A stretch of DNA of 64,000 nucleotides, taken from assembly GCF_016653465.1 (NCBI RefSeq), contig NZ_NHSQ01000159.1:1-64000 (forward strand). Direction: 5' to 3'. Both the position numbers and the translations under genes were made by a program. Within the stretch, counting starts at the first letter, position 1. Every line of letters starts with the position of its first letter. The notes below the pieces were generated by a model, which saw nothing but the letters and a program-made list of their open reading frames with translations, did not search any database and was not told the DNA's origin. This DNA comes from Thiocystis minor. Lineage in GTDB: Bacteria > Pseudomonadota > Gammaproteobacteria > Chromatiales > Chromatiaceae. Positions 1-8,719 of this stretch are shown piece after piece.

Positions 1-84
1 CGCAAGGGCGATGGCGAGCCCGGTTTGAAGACGATCTGGCTGGGCATGCAGCGCATCATGGACTTCGCCGCCGGGATCAAATAG
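1..84 (+). CDS. C-terminal end of an IS4-like transposase (partial)
   Basis: The first reading frame is open from the window edge to a TAG at 82-84 and encodes 27 residues. They include GEPGLKTIWLGMQRIMDF, which resembles the conserved C-terminal tail of IS4-group DDE transposases (glycine-glutamate-proline-glycine followed by an aromatic-rich helix). The catalytic domain lies outside the window. The sequence just downstream, around 110-130, could be the right terminal inverted repeat of the element, but the left end is not available to test this. Family assignment rests on a short tail and is moderate. Confidence 0.6.
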   Translation, partial: RKGDGEPGLKTIWLGMQRIMDFAAGIK

Positions 85-162
85 GCCAGGGAGATGCCGG
101 ACACGGAAAGTTGTGTGTAATGGGATGCCTTCAGGCCCATTCCGCTGGAGATCCCGGAGGGC

Positions 163-1326
163 ATGAAGCCCAATGAATTTTTCAACAGTACGGAGAATCT
201 CAACGATCTGGTGAACCGCAACGGACTGCTGGTCAATCAGGAAGACCTGCTGCTCTATCGCAAGGCACTGGGGCATTCGCTCGCGTTCGACGGCTCCATT
301 CTCTATAACACCTCCAAGCGCATCCTCAATCCACTGGGGCGCCCGGTGCGTCGCACCCAGGTGCCCGAACCGGTCAAGCGGGTCTGGGATCGGATGAACC
401 AGATCCTCATCGGCTACATGATCGAGCAATACCCGGATCCGAACGAGGCTTTGGTGCTGGCGGGCGAGGCCAGCCTGGACGCCACATGGCCTCTGACCTC
501 GCCGGGGGTGCCCAGCATCCGCATGCTGCACAACCATTTCATCGTCTTCCCGATGGCCGACCTGCGCGCGGCGCCACTCGCGCGGCGGGAGAATCCCAAC
601 CTCACCGATGGCGGCCAACACAGCCTGTTTCAGGCGCACATGCGCGAGGTCTATCAGCGCTTCTTCGACGAGGCGCTGGATTTGCGCATTCTGCGCGCGG
701 CGGATGCCCCGGAATCTCGGCTGGCACTCACCGGCTATCCCGAAGGGCTGCCCTGCTGGGAAATCGTCGGCGGGGTGGAGGCATTGAAGGAGGTGCGGTT
801 CTGGCGCGAGTACGACGCCATCCTTGAAGGCTTCCTGGATTTTTACCGGACTTTCTTTTCGCAGGTCTCCACCCGCAACGCCCCGATCCTGCCAGATGTC
901 CGCTTTCGGCAACCGGTGGAGGAAGTACTGCTGTTCAACCGCGATTTCATGGCCACCGCCAAGAAGGTGCGCGACCGCTGCATCCGCGAACCGGCCTATG
1001 CCAATTCGATCCGCTGGGAGCCGGCCTTCAAGCAAATCATTTTCCGGAACGAGACCGGCCGACTGCTGGTAACCATCAGCCAGAATTCCATCGGCAACGC
1101 TATCACCGAGCTGCTCGGCGTGGTGGTGAAGCGGGTACCGGACGCCATCGGGTATGGACTCGCGGAGCCCGCGCTAATCGAGCGGCTGCTGGAGGTGCGT
1201 CAGCGTCTGATCGACGCCGATCTGGGCGACGGGATCGGCACCGAGCATTGGACCGCTCCGCTGGTTGGGCAAGCCGGCAATCCGGATACCGGCTCCGACG
1301 TTACTGCCCCACCATCTGCCCCATGA
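163..1326 (+). CDS. conserved-looking hypothetical protein, 387 aa
   Basis: I do not recognise this protein. It looks cytosolic: no signal peptide, no membrane segment, many charged residues, good codon use. ATG at 163 is preceded by a GGAGG-like ribosome binding site (about 155-160) and an in-frame stop lies at 118-120. One stretch, MLHNHFIVFPMADL near residue 120, loosely recalls histidine-rich motifs of HIT/GalT-like nucleotidyl enzymes, but this is too weak to assign a function. The C-terminal 25 residues are low-complexity (Gly, Pro, Thr). It sits directly after the IS4-like element and its 3' end overlaps the convergent gene by 26 bp. Confidence 0.75.
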   Translation: MKPNEFFNSTENLNDLVNRNGLLVNQEDLLLYRKALGHSLAFDGSILYNTSKRILNPLGRPVRRTQVPEPVKRVWDRMNQILIGYMIEQYPDPNEALVLAGEASLDATWPLTSPGVPSIRMLHNHFIVFPMADLRAAPLARRENPNLTDGGQHSLFQAHMREVYQRFFDEALDLRILRAADAPESRLALTGYPEGLPCWEIVGGVEALKEVRFWREYDAILEGFLDFYRTFFSQVSTRNAPILPDVRFRQPVEEVLLFNRDFMATAKKVRDRCIREPAYANSIRWEPAFKQIIFRNETGRLLVTISQNSIGNAITELLGVVVKRVPDAIGYGLAEPALIERLLEVRQRLIDADLGDGIGTEHWTAPLVGQAGNPDTGSDVTAPPSAP

Positions 1327-1807
1327 TGGCCTGAATCGTCGGGTGCGCCATCAGTCGCTGGATGCGCGCATCCCCGCGCAGCCGCTCCAGGTCGCCGGAC
1401 ATGATCAGGCGCGTTAACTCGGGGTCCGATAGAACGGCCTGGATCTCGGGATCATTCTGAAGCGCCGAGACCTGCCCCATCAGTCCTGGATTGCTCGCCA
1501 GTTGTTGTTGGATGGCGGCAATCTCCGTCCCGTATCCGGGAATTCCGGACGCTGGCGGTTGAGGCATCGACGCCGAACCGCCAGGCTGAATCGAGCGGAT
1601 TTCCGATTCGGGAACCAGAATTTCACCCAGGGCCGCGGATCGGATCCGATAACGCCCTCCTTCGATCGCGACCAGTTCGCCGGAAAGGACGCTGCCGTCG
1701 GCGAGTTCGATGCGGCTCGTCTCGGCCGCGACCTGGCCGCTTCCGGCAAGCAGGACACTCAAGATCGACCCCTGGAGGAGTCGGCGGATCAGCGTTACGG
1801 AAAACAT
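1301..1807 (-). CDS. small secreted protein with STI1-like C-terminal repeats
   Basis: 168 residues. The start at 1807 is chosen because it has a GGGGGTG-type binding site and opens directly into a signal peptide (basic start, hydrophobic core, cleavage near GQVAAE). The mature protein begins with a short beta-rich module (ADGSVLSGELVAIEGG...), then a Pro-rich linker, then a helical region with repeated patterns such as NPGLMGQV, DPEIQAVLSDPEL and HPTIQAIM. These recall the DP/STI1 repeats of co-chaperones. A periplasmic location is inferred. The function is unknown; a chaperone-like or scaffold role is only a guess. It is divergent from the Mrp operon. Confidence 0.7.
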   Translation of the reverse strand: MFSVTLIRRLLQGSILSVLLAGSGQVAAETSRIELADGSVLSGELVAIEGGRYRIRSAALGEILVPESEIRSIQPGGSASMPQPPASGIPGYGTEIAAIQQQLASNPGLMGQVSALQNDPEIQAVLSDPELTRLIMSGDLERLRGDARIQRLMAHPTIQAIMGQMVGQ

Positions 1808-1896
1808 CGTCACCCCCTGCAAAAGATCATTCCGAGGGATCGATGGTATCCTCACAGTTGCCATCAGAAACAGCTCCGTGTCACGGAAATTCGCGC

Positions 1897-4707
1897 ATGA
1901 ACCTGTTCTTCGTCATCCTCATCCCCTTCGTAGGGGCCGGCCTGACGGGCTGGATGTCCCGCTTCGGGCGGACGCCATCGGCCTGGACCGCGGGATGCGT
2001 GACCCTGCTTGCCCTGCTCGGCCTGCTACCGTCCGCCGCCGCGCCATTCCTCGGCGAGACCCTCGTGCAGCGCTGGCCGTGGATACCGGACATCGGCCTG
2101 GATCTGGCCTTGCGTCTGGACGGACTCGGTCTTCTGTTCGCCCTGATGATCCTCGGGATCGGTCTGCTGATCATCCTCTACGCCCGTTATTACCTGTCCG
2201 AGCGCGACAGTCTGGGCCTGTTTTATGCTTATCTGCTGCTCTTCATGGGCTCCATGCTCGGCATCGTGCTGTCGGAAAATCTGATTCTGCTGCTGATGTT
2301 CTGGGAGTTGACCAGTCTCACGTCCTTTCTGCTGATCGGCTTCTGGCGCGAGCGCGAGGACGCCCGCAAGGGCGCGCGCATGGCGCTCACCATCACCGGT
2401 CTGGGCGGACTGGCGCTGCTCGGCGGTTTCCTGCTGCTGGGCGAGATGGCGGGCAGTTACGATCTGTCGACGATCCTGGCGTCCGGCGACCGGGTCCGCG
2501 CCCATCCGCTCTACACCCCGATGCTGGTCCTGATCCTGCTCGGCGCCTTCACCAAATCGGCGCAATTCCCTTTCCATTTCTGGCTGCCGCACGCGATGGC
2601 CGCACCCACGCCGGTGTCCGCCTATCTGCATTCGGCCACCATGGTCAAGGCCGGGGTCTTTCTGCTGGCGCGCCTGTTTCCGGTGTTGTCGGGCACCCCC
2701 GAATGGTCCTGGCTGGTCGGCGGCGCGGGGCTCGCGACTCTGCTGGTGGGCGCCTGGTTCGCGCTCTACAAGCATGATCTCAAGGGGCTACTGGCCTATT
2801 CCACCATCAGTCATCTGGGACTGATCACGCTCCTGTTCGGGATCGGTACGCCCCTGGCGGCGGTCGCCGGGGTCTTTCACATCATCAATCATGCGACCTT
2901 CAAGGCGTCGCTCTTCATGGCGGCCGGGATCATCGATCACGAGTGCGGCACCCGTGACATGCGCCGCGTCAACGGTCTATGGAAATTCATGCCCTATACC
3001 GCCACCCTGGCGATGGTGGCGGCGGCCGCGATGGCGGGCGTGCCGCTCTTTAACGGGTTTTTATCCAAGGAGATGTTCTTCGCCGAAACGGCGACCTTTT
3101 ACACCGAACATGACTGGGGCTGGCTGCTGCCGCTGTTCGTGGTGATCGCCGGCATGCTGGCGGTCGCCTACTCGCTGCGCTTCATCCACGATGTCTTTTT
3201 CAATGGCGATCCGATCGATCTGCCGCGCACGCCCCACGAGCCGCCGTTCTGGATGAAGGCTCCGGTGGGGGTGCTGGTGGCGCTCTGCCTGCTGGTGGGC
3301 ATTCTGCCCATGCTCACGGTGGAGCCGATCCTCACGGTGGCGGTGGCGAGCGTGCTGCAAACGTCTTCGCCGGTCCATAGTCTCGCCATCTGGCACGGCG
3401 TCAATCTGCCCTTCCTGATGAGCATTGCCGCGCTCATCGGCGGTCTGCTGATCTATGCGGCCAGACGCCCGCTGTTTGCCCTGGCCGCACAGTTGGAGGG
3501 GCGGCTGGATGCACAGGCGATGTATCGCTGGACGCTCGGTCGGGTCATCGCTTTCGCCGCTTGGATCACCCGACATCTGGAGACCGGATCGCTGCAACGC
3601 ATGCTCCTGCTGTTCGTCCTGTCCGTCCTGACCCTGAGCGCGGCGGGGTTCGTCGGCAGCGGCTCGCCGCTGACCGGCATCCGCGCGACGCTCCCGGTCG
3701 ATATCCTCGGCGTGCTCGTCACGGCGGGGATACTGTCCGCGGCCATCGGCACCCTGGCGCTGCATCGCCGCCGGTTGACGGCCCTGATCGTCATGGGCGC
3801 GCTGGGTCTGCTGATCGCGCTGATCTTCGTTCAATTTTCCGCGCCGGATCTGGCTCTGACCCAACTAACGGTTGAGGTCGTGACCATTGTCCTGCTGTTG
3901 CTGGCGCTCTATTTTCTGCCGCAGCGCAGTCCGGTCGAATCCAGCCGAGCGACACGCATCCGCGATCTGGGCGTCGCGGCACTGGCCGGTGCCGGAACCG
4001 CGGCGCTGACCTGGGCGATGCTGACGCGCCCCTTCGCGAGCATCTCCGACTACTTTCTAGCCAATAGCCTGCCGGGCGGCGGCGGCACCAATGTGGTCAA
4101 CGTGATCCTAGTCGATTTTCGCGGCTTCGACACCCTGGGGGAGATCACCGTGCTGGCGCTGGCCGGTCTTGGGATCTATGCCATGCTCCACGATCTGCGT
4201 CTGCAAGGCCCCACCCAGGATGCCGACGGGCGACCCTGGAACTGGGACATGCATCCCAGCATCATGGCGGCACTGACGCGGCTCCTGCTGCCGCTCGTAC
4301 TGCTGGTGTCGGTGTTCATCCTGCTGCGCGGTCACAACCTGCCGGGCGGCGGCTTTATCGCCGGACTCATCGCCGCCGTCGGCCTGATCATGCAATATCT
4401 AACCAATGGCGTGGAATGGACCCACCGCCGACTCTCCGACAACCTGCATCCGGTCATCGGCGCGGGTCTGCTAATTGCCCTGATCACCGGCCTGGCAAGC
4501 CTGGTGCTGGGTTATCCCTTCCTGACATCGACCTTCACCCATGTCCATTGGCCCATCGTCGGCGATTTCGAGCTAGCCTCGGCGATGGCCTTCGACCTGG
4601 GCGTCTATCTGGTGGTAGTGGGCGCAACCCTGCTGATTCTGATCCATCTGGGTCTGATGCATCGGGCCAGCCATCCCACGTCTTCCAACCCAATGGAGTC
4701 ACGCTGA
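1897..4707 (+). CDS. mrpA: Mrp-type Na+/H+ antiporter subunit A, fused to subunit B
   Basis: Large membrane subunit of the multi-subunit monovalent cation/proton antiporter, related to complex I NuoL. About 936 aa with many membrane helices. The antiporter core carries the conserved FTKSAQFPFHFWLP stretch near residue 220. The C-terminal third contains an MnhB domain (RGHNLPGGGFIAGLIAA near residue 810), so subunit B is fused rather than separate. ATG 1897 (MNLFFVIL) is preferred over an upstream ATG at 1843 because subunit A proteins begin directly with a membrane helix. First gene of an operon with C, D, E, F and G, all touching or overlapping. The complex exports Na+ in exchange for protons. 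Confidence 0.95.
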   Translation: MNLFFVILIPFVGAGLTGWMSRFGRTPSAWTAGCVTLLALLGLLPSAAAPFLGETLVQRWPWIPDIGLDLALRLDGLGLLFALMILGIGLLIILYARYYLSERDSLGLFYAYLLLFMGSMLGIVLSENLILLLMFWELTSLTSFLLIGFWREREDARKGARMALTITGLGGLALLGGFLLLGEMAGSYDLSTILASGDRVRAHPLYTPMLVLILLGAFTKSAQFPFHFWLPHAMAAPTPVSAYLHSATMVKAGVFLLARLFPVLSGTPEWSWLVGGAGLATLLVGAWFALYKHDLKGLLAYSTISHLGLITLLFGIGTPLAAVAGVFHIINHATFKASLFMAAGIIDHECGTRDMRRVNGLWKFMPYTATLAMVAAAAMAGVPLFNGFLSKEMFFAETATFYTEHDWGWLLPLFVVIAGMLAVAYSLRFIHDVFFNGDPIDLPRTPHEPPFWMKAPVGVLVALCLLVGILPMLTVEPILTVAVASVLQTSSPVHSLAIWHGVNLPFLMSIAALIGGLLIYAARRPLFALAAQLEGRLDAQAMYRWTLGRVIAFAAWITRHLETGSLQRMLLLFVLSVLTLSAAGFVGSGSPLTGIRATLPVDILGVLVTAGILSAAIGTLALHRRRLTALIVMGALGLLIALIFVQFSAPDLALTQLTVEVVTIVLLLLALYFLPQRSPVESSRATRIRDLGVAALAGAGTAALTWAMLTRPFASISDYFLANSLPGGGGTNVVNVILVDFRGFDTLGEITVLALAGLGIYAMLHDLRLQGPTQDADGRPWNWDMHPSIMAALTRLLLPLVLLVSVFILLRGHNLPGGGFIAGLIAAVGLIMQYLTNGVEWTHRRLSDNLHPVIGAGLLIALITGLASLVLGYPFLTSTFTHVHWPIVGDFELASAMAFDLGVYLVVVGATLLILIHLGLMHRASHPTSSNPMESR

Positions 4708-5061
4708 ATGGAGGCTTTGCTTGCCTTGATCGTCGGTGTCCTGACTGCCTGCGGGGTCTATCTGATCCTGCGCGGACGCACCTTTCCGCTGGTGCTGGGG
4801 CTCACGCTCCTCTCCTATGCCGTGAACCTCTTTCTCTTCGCCACCGGACGGCTCGCCATCGGTCTGCCGCCGATCATCGACCGGAACCTCGCGGAAACGA
4901 TCGGCGGTTACACCGACCCGCTGCCCCAGGCGCTGGTTCTCACGGCCATCGTCATTGGTTTCGCGATGACCGCCTTTCTCATCATGCTGGCGCTCAAGGC
5001 GCGCGCCGAGTTGGGGAACGATCATGTCGACGGTCGGCCGGACCCTGGAGACCGCGCGTGA
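4708..5061 (+). CDS. mrpC: Na+/H+ antiporter subunit C
   Basis: 117 aa, three predicted membrane helices, NuoK-like family. The start codon follows the mrpA stop without a gap, and the end overlaps mrpD by GTGA. These arrangements indicate translational coupling, needed for equal subunit amounts. The sequence CGVYLILRGRTFPLVLGLTLLSYAVNL is typical of the family, with the second helix followed by the conserved LPPIIDRN-like loop. Length matches the usual 110-120 aa. Confidence 0.93.
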   Translation: MEALLALIVGVLTACGVYLILRGRTFPLVLGLTLLSYAVNLFLFATGRLAIGLPPIIDRNLAETIGGYTDPLPQALVLTAIVIGFAMTAFLIMLALKARAELGNDHVDGRPDPGDRA

Positions 5062-6575
5062 ATCCTCTGGTCATTGCCCCCGTGCTCCTGCCGCTACTGG
5101 CGGGGACACTGCTTCTGCTACTGCGCGGCACGCTCTCGCTCCGGGTTCGGCGCGGACTGAATCTGACGCTGGTCACCATGCAGATCCTGCTTGCGGCCAT
5201 CCTGCTCATGACTGTCGGCGAAGCTGACATTCTGGTCCATACGCTCGGCAACTGGCCGGCCCCTTATGGCATCGTGCTGGTGGCGGACCGGCTGGCGGCC
5301 TGGATGCTGCTGGTGACCGCCATCCTCGCCTGGTTTGCCCTGCTGTTCGCCGTGCGCGGCACCGATGCGGGCAGCCGGCACTTTCATCCGCTGTTTCAGT
5401 TGCAGTTGTTCGGTCTCAACGGCGCTTTTCTGACCGGCGATCTGTTCAATCTCTTCGTCTTTTTCGAGATTCTGCTGCTCGCCTCCTACGGGCTGTTGCT
5501 GCATGGCGGCGGTGCCCGACGCACCCGCGCGGGGCTGCATTTCGTCGCCCTGAATCTGGCCGGATCGACCCTCTTCCTGTTCGCGGCGGGGACGTTCTAT
5601 GGCACGCTGGGGACGCTGAACATGGCCGATCTGGCGGTGAAGGTCGCCACCACCCCGCCCGAAAATCTGGGTCTGGTCCGTGCGGCCGGATTGCTGCTGT
5701 TTGGCGTCTTCGCCCTCAAGGCCGCGCTCATTCCGCTGCATCTCTGGCTGCCCGCGGCCTATGCGTCCACCTCCGCGCCGGTGGCGGCGCTCTTCGCCAT
5801 CATGACCAAGGTCGGGGCCTATTGTCTGTTGCGGGTCGGGACGCTGATCTTTGGCGAGGACGCAGGACCAGTGGCGAATCTCTATACCGACTGGCTGCTG
5901 CCGCTGGCGCTGATTACCTTGATCGTCGGCGCGCTGGGGGCGCTCTCGGCCACCGAACTGCGCCGACAGATCGCCTATCTGGTGGTGGTGTCGGTGGGGC
6001 TTCTGCTTACCGCCTTCGGACTCGGCACGTCGGCGGCGATCGGCGCCGGACTCTATTATCTCGCCCACGCCACCTTTGCCGCGGCGGCGCTCTTTCTGTT
6101 GGCCGACATCATTGCCGGCGGGCGGGGCACGTCGCTGGATCGACTGACGCCCGGCCCTGCCATCCCGCGCGCCGGACTCGTCGGCGGACTCTTCTTCGTC
6201 GCCGCTCTACTGGTCGCGGGACTGCCGCCGCTGTCCGGTTTCCTCGGCAAATTCCTGGTGCTCAAGGCCGCGCTCGCCGATCCCGCCTGGCCCTGGGCGA
6301 TGGTTCTGGTGCTGACCTCGGGACTGCTGGGCATGATCGCCCTGACCCGTTCGGGGAGCCTGTTGTTCCTGCGCGCCGACGGAAGATCCGGGGCGACGCC
6401 GGCGAGTGCCGGCGATTTGGCGCCAGTTGTCGGTTTGCTTGCACTCTGTCTAGCCTTGACGATCTGGGCCGGTCCCATCCTCGGCTTCGTGCAATCGGCG
6501 GCCGACCAGTTGCTGAGACCACAGATTTACATCCAGGCCGTGCTCGGCTCCACGATCCAGACGGAACACCGATGA
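5058..6575 (+). CDS. mrpD: Na+/H+ antiporter subunit D
   Basis: NuoM/N-like membrane subunit of the Mrp complex. The GTG at 5058 is chosen because it overlaps the mrpC stop (GTGA) and gives a protein of 505 aa starting MNPLVIAPVLLPLLAG, the standard first helix. The conserved proton-antiporter segment LKAALIPLHLWLPAAYA is followed by TKVGAYCLLR. About 14 helices are expected. An upstream extension of the same frame overlaps mrpA and mrpC and is not real. The end overlaps mrpE by ATGA. Confidence 0.94.
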   Translation: MNPLVIAPVLLPLLAGTLLLLLRGTLSLRVRRGLNLTLVTMQILLAAILLMTVGEADILVHTLGNWPAPYGIVLVADRLAAWMLLVTAILAWFALLFAVRGTDAGSRHFHPLFQLQLFGLNGAFLTGDLFNLFVFFEILLLASYGLLLHGGGARRTRAGLHFVALNLAGSTLFLFAAGTFYGTLGTLNMADLAVKVATTPPENLGLVRAAGLLLFGVFALKAALIPLHLWLPAAYASTSAPVAALFAIMTKVGAYCLLRVGTLIFGEDAGPVANLYTDWLLPLALITLIVGALGALSATELRRQIAYLVVVSVGLLLTAFGLGTSAAIGAGLYYLAHATFAAAALFLLADIIAGGRGTSLDRLTPGPAIPRAGLVGGLFFVAALLVAGLPPLSGFLGKFLVLKAALADPAWPWAMVLVLTSGLLGMIALTRSGSLLFLRADGRSGATPASAGDLAPVVGLLALCLALTIWAGPILGFVQSAADQLLRPQIYIQAVLGSTIQTEHR

Positions 6576-7066
6576 AACTCCGGCTTTTCCCGCATCCCGT
6601 CCTGACCCCGCTCCTCGCCTTGATCTGGCTGCTTCTGGCCAACAGCCTGGCGCCCGGACAGATTCTGCTCGGCCTGCTGTTGGGCTGGGCGATTCCCATC
6701 TTCACCCTGCGCTTCTGGCCGGAACGCATCCGCATCCATCGACCGCTGACCCTGCTCCGTTTTCTGCTCCTGGTGCTCTATGACATCCTGGTCGCCAATC
6801 TCAACGTCGCCTTTCTTATCCTGCGCGGACCGCGCCGGCTGACCCCGGCCTTCGTGACGGTCTCGCTCGATCTGCGCTCGGAGCTTGGAATCAGTCTGTT
6901 CGCCAACACCATCTCGCTGACCCCCGGCACCGTCTCGTCCTGGCTGAGTCCGGATCGGCGCACTCTGGTGGTGCATGGTCTGCATGTCCGCAATCCGGAC
7001 GCCCTCGCGGCAACCCTAAAGCGCCGTTACGAGGCGCCACTGCTCCAGGTCTTCGAGCCATGCTGA
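6572..7066 (+). CDS. mrpE: Na+/H+ antiporter subunit E
   Basis: 164 aa with two to three N-terminal membrane helices followed by a cytoplasmic domain. The family signature is visible in the N-terminal GQILLGLLLGWAIP and in FANTISLTPGTVSSWLSPDRRTLVVHGL, which is highly conserved in MnhE proteins. ATG 6572 overlaps the mrpD stop (ATGA). The gene ends seven bases into mrpF. It belongs to the accessory set E, F and G needed for a functional antiporter. Confidence 0.94.
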   Translation: MKLRLFPHPVLTPLLALIWLLLANSLAPGQILLGLLLGWAIPIFTLRFWPERIRIHRPLTLLRFLLLVLYDILVANLNVAFLILRGPRRLTPAFVTVSLDLRSELGISLFANTISLTPGTVSSWLSPDRRTLVVHGLHVRNPDALAATLKRRYEAPLLQVFEPC

Positions 7067-7329
7067 ATCTCGCCGTCATGATCGCCCTGGGGCTGGTCTC
7101 CGCCGCCTTCGCGTTGACCCTCTGGCGTCTGCTGCGCGGACCGGATCAGCCGGACCGCATCCTCGCGCTCGACACGCTCTATGTGAATGCCATCGCCCTG
7201 CTGGTTCTACTCGGTATCCATCTCGATTCCTCGCTTTATTTCGAGGCGGCGCTCCTGATCGCCATGATGGGCTTCGTCGGAACGGTCGCGCTCTGCAAAT
7301 ATCTGTTGCGCGGCGACATCATCGAATAG
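7060..7329 (+). CDS. mrpF: Na+/H+ antiporter subunit F
   Basis: 89 aa, three short membrane helices. The segment LLRGPDQPDRILALDTLYVNAIAL is the characteristic MnhF motif (GP..DR..ALD). The start lies inside the 3' end of mrpE, so translation is probably coupled. Usual family length. Confidence 0.93.
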   Translation: MLNLAVMIALGLVSAAFALTLWRLLRGPDQPDRILALDTLYVNAIALLVLLGIHLDSSLYFEAALLIAMMGFVGTVALCKYLLRGDIIE

Positions 7330-7337
7330 GTCAAGCC

Positions 7338-7682
7338 ATGCTGGAAATCCTGCTGTCCGCGCTCATCCTGATCGGCGCCCTCTTCACCTTCATCGGCTCG
7401 CTGGGACTGGCGCGTCTGGGCGATTTTTATACCAGGTTGCATGGCCCGACCAAGGCCACCACGCTGGGCGTGGGCAGTCTGCTGATCGCCTCCATGCTCT
7501 ATTTCAGCGCCCAAGGGAAGGGCGTGAGTTTTCACGAAATTCTGGTTACATTGTTTCTCTTCATCACCGCCCCGGTGAGCGCCCATCTGCTGTCCAAGGC
7601 CGCGCTGCATCTGCGGGTGAAGTCGCTGGCGAACGTGCCCCCACGGATTGACGAGACCGATTCAGATCCGGACAGTCGCTAG
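7338..7682 (+). CDS. mrpG: Na+/H+ antiporter subunit G
   Basis: 114 aa, three membrane helices. It contains the MnhG pattern GSLGLARLGDFYTRLHGPTKATTLGVG. It begins eight bases after mrpF and is the last gene of the operon. The C-terminal tail is hydrophilic (PPRIDETDSDPDSR). No hairpin terminator is evident after it. Confidence 0.93.
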   Translation: MLEILLSALILIGALFTFIGSLGLARLGDFYTRLHGPTKATTLGVGSLLIASMLYFSAQGKGVSFHEILVTLFLFITAPVSAHLLSKAALHLRVKSLANVPPRIDETDSDPDSR

Positions 7683-7804
7683 CTCGATGTCTTTATTCAC
7701 CGCAATGGCGAGTGCCAATGGCCCAGTCTCATTCGCGCCGACACAGGGTCTCCCGTGTCGCCATTTGCATTTGCCTCCCGTCCACACGTCATGGAATGCC
7801 AAGA

Positions 7805-8713
7805 ATGACCAAGCTTGTTTTCGTTCGCGGCGCACACGCGCTTGCCGCAGTGATGTTAGCTGGAAGCACGGCCGTCTTCGCAGAGTCATCTCCGACGAAT
7901 ATCAGCGCCTCACTCACCCTGCTACAGCATGTCGAGAGCGATCTTGACGCTGGCGGAGAGGCCGGTTTCACGGGGGTTTTCGCCACCGTCGGAGGGCTCT
8001 GGACACGCGGTCCGCGTTCGTCGCTCGGCTTGCGACTGAAAATCGACTTCGAGGACTGGAATTTTGACCATGTCGGCGGCTTCGGCGGCGCCACGCCTTG
8101 GGGCGATCTCTACCGGGTCGGCCTCTCGGTTCCCTACGGCTATGTGACCGAGGGCGGTTGGCGCCTGGGCTTGACGCCCACCGTCGAGTATTCGGGAGAA
8201 GCGGACGCGCGTCTTTCCGATGCGTTGGAGTACGGGGCCACCGTGACGGCGGCACGCCGCATCCGTTCCGATCTGACGCTGGGGTTTGGTGTCGGCGTCT
8301 ACGCGCGCATCGAGGAGACCAGCCTCTTTCCCTTCCTGATGGTCGATTGGCGGATCACCGATCGCCTGCGCCTCACGAATCCATTGGTTGCCGGCCCGAC
8401 CGGTCCGGCTGGACTGGAACTCTCCTATGCGCTGAATTCTGGCTGGGAGGTCGGCATGGGCGCCGCTTATCGCTCCTATCGCCATCGGCTCGACCGGGAT
8501 GGCCCCTTCCCTGGCGGCGTCGGGGAGAATCGCTACATTCCCGTCTTTGTGCGCGTCGGCCGAGAGTTTTCCGAGACCTTGAAAATCAACCTCTATGCCG
8601 GGGCGGCGATGGACTCGATGCTGCGGGTCGAGGACGCGAACGGCAACCGGCTGTATGAAGAGGATCAGGATCCGGCGGCCATGCTGGGCCTGTCGCTGAG
8701 CGGTCGCTTTTGA
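7805..8713 (+). CDS. outer-membrane beta-barrel protein, function unknown
   Basis: 302 aa starting at MTKLVFVRG. The signal peptide ends near AVFAES. The mature part is made of alternating amphipathic strands rich in Gly, Tyr and Trp (for example YGYVTEGGWRLGLTPTVEY) and ends in LSLSGRF, a terminal phenylalanine typical of BamA-targeted barrels. It resembles DUF6268/OmpV-like barrels, without a specific match I can name. An upstream extension of the frame to 7712 lacks signal-peptide character before the chosen start. It is separated from mrpG by 122 bp, so it is probably transcribed on its own. Confidence 0.75.
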   Translation: MTKLVFVRGAHALAAVMLAGSTAVFAESSPTNISASLTLLQHVESDLDAGGEAGFTGVFATVGGLWTRGPRSSLGLRLKIDFEDWNFDHVGGFGGATPWGDLYRVGLSVPYGYVTEGGWRLGLTPTVEYSGEADARLSDALEYGATVTAARRIRSDLTLGFGVGVYARIEETSLFPFLMVDWRITDRLRLTNPLVAGPTGPAGLELSYALNSGWEVGMGAAYRSYRHRLDRDGPFPGGVGENRYIPVFVRVGREFSETLKINLYAGAAMDSMLRVEDANGNRLYEEDQDPAAMLGLSLSGRF

Positions 8714-8719
8714 ACCCTG

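Noticed and set aside
5118-6068. 316-aa frame antisense to mrpD
   Set aside because: Composition (Gln, Arg, Gly, His) is typical of a reverse-strand shadow of a membrane gene.
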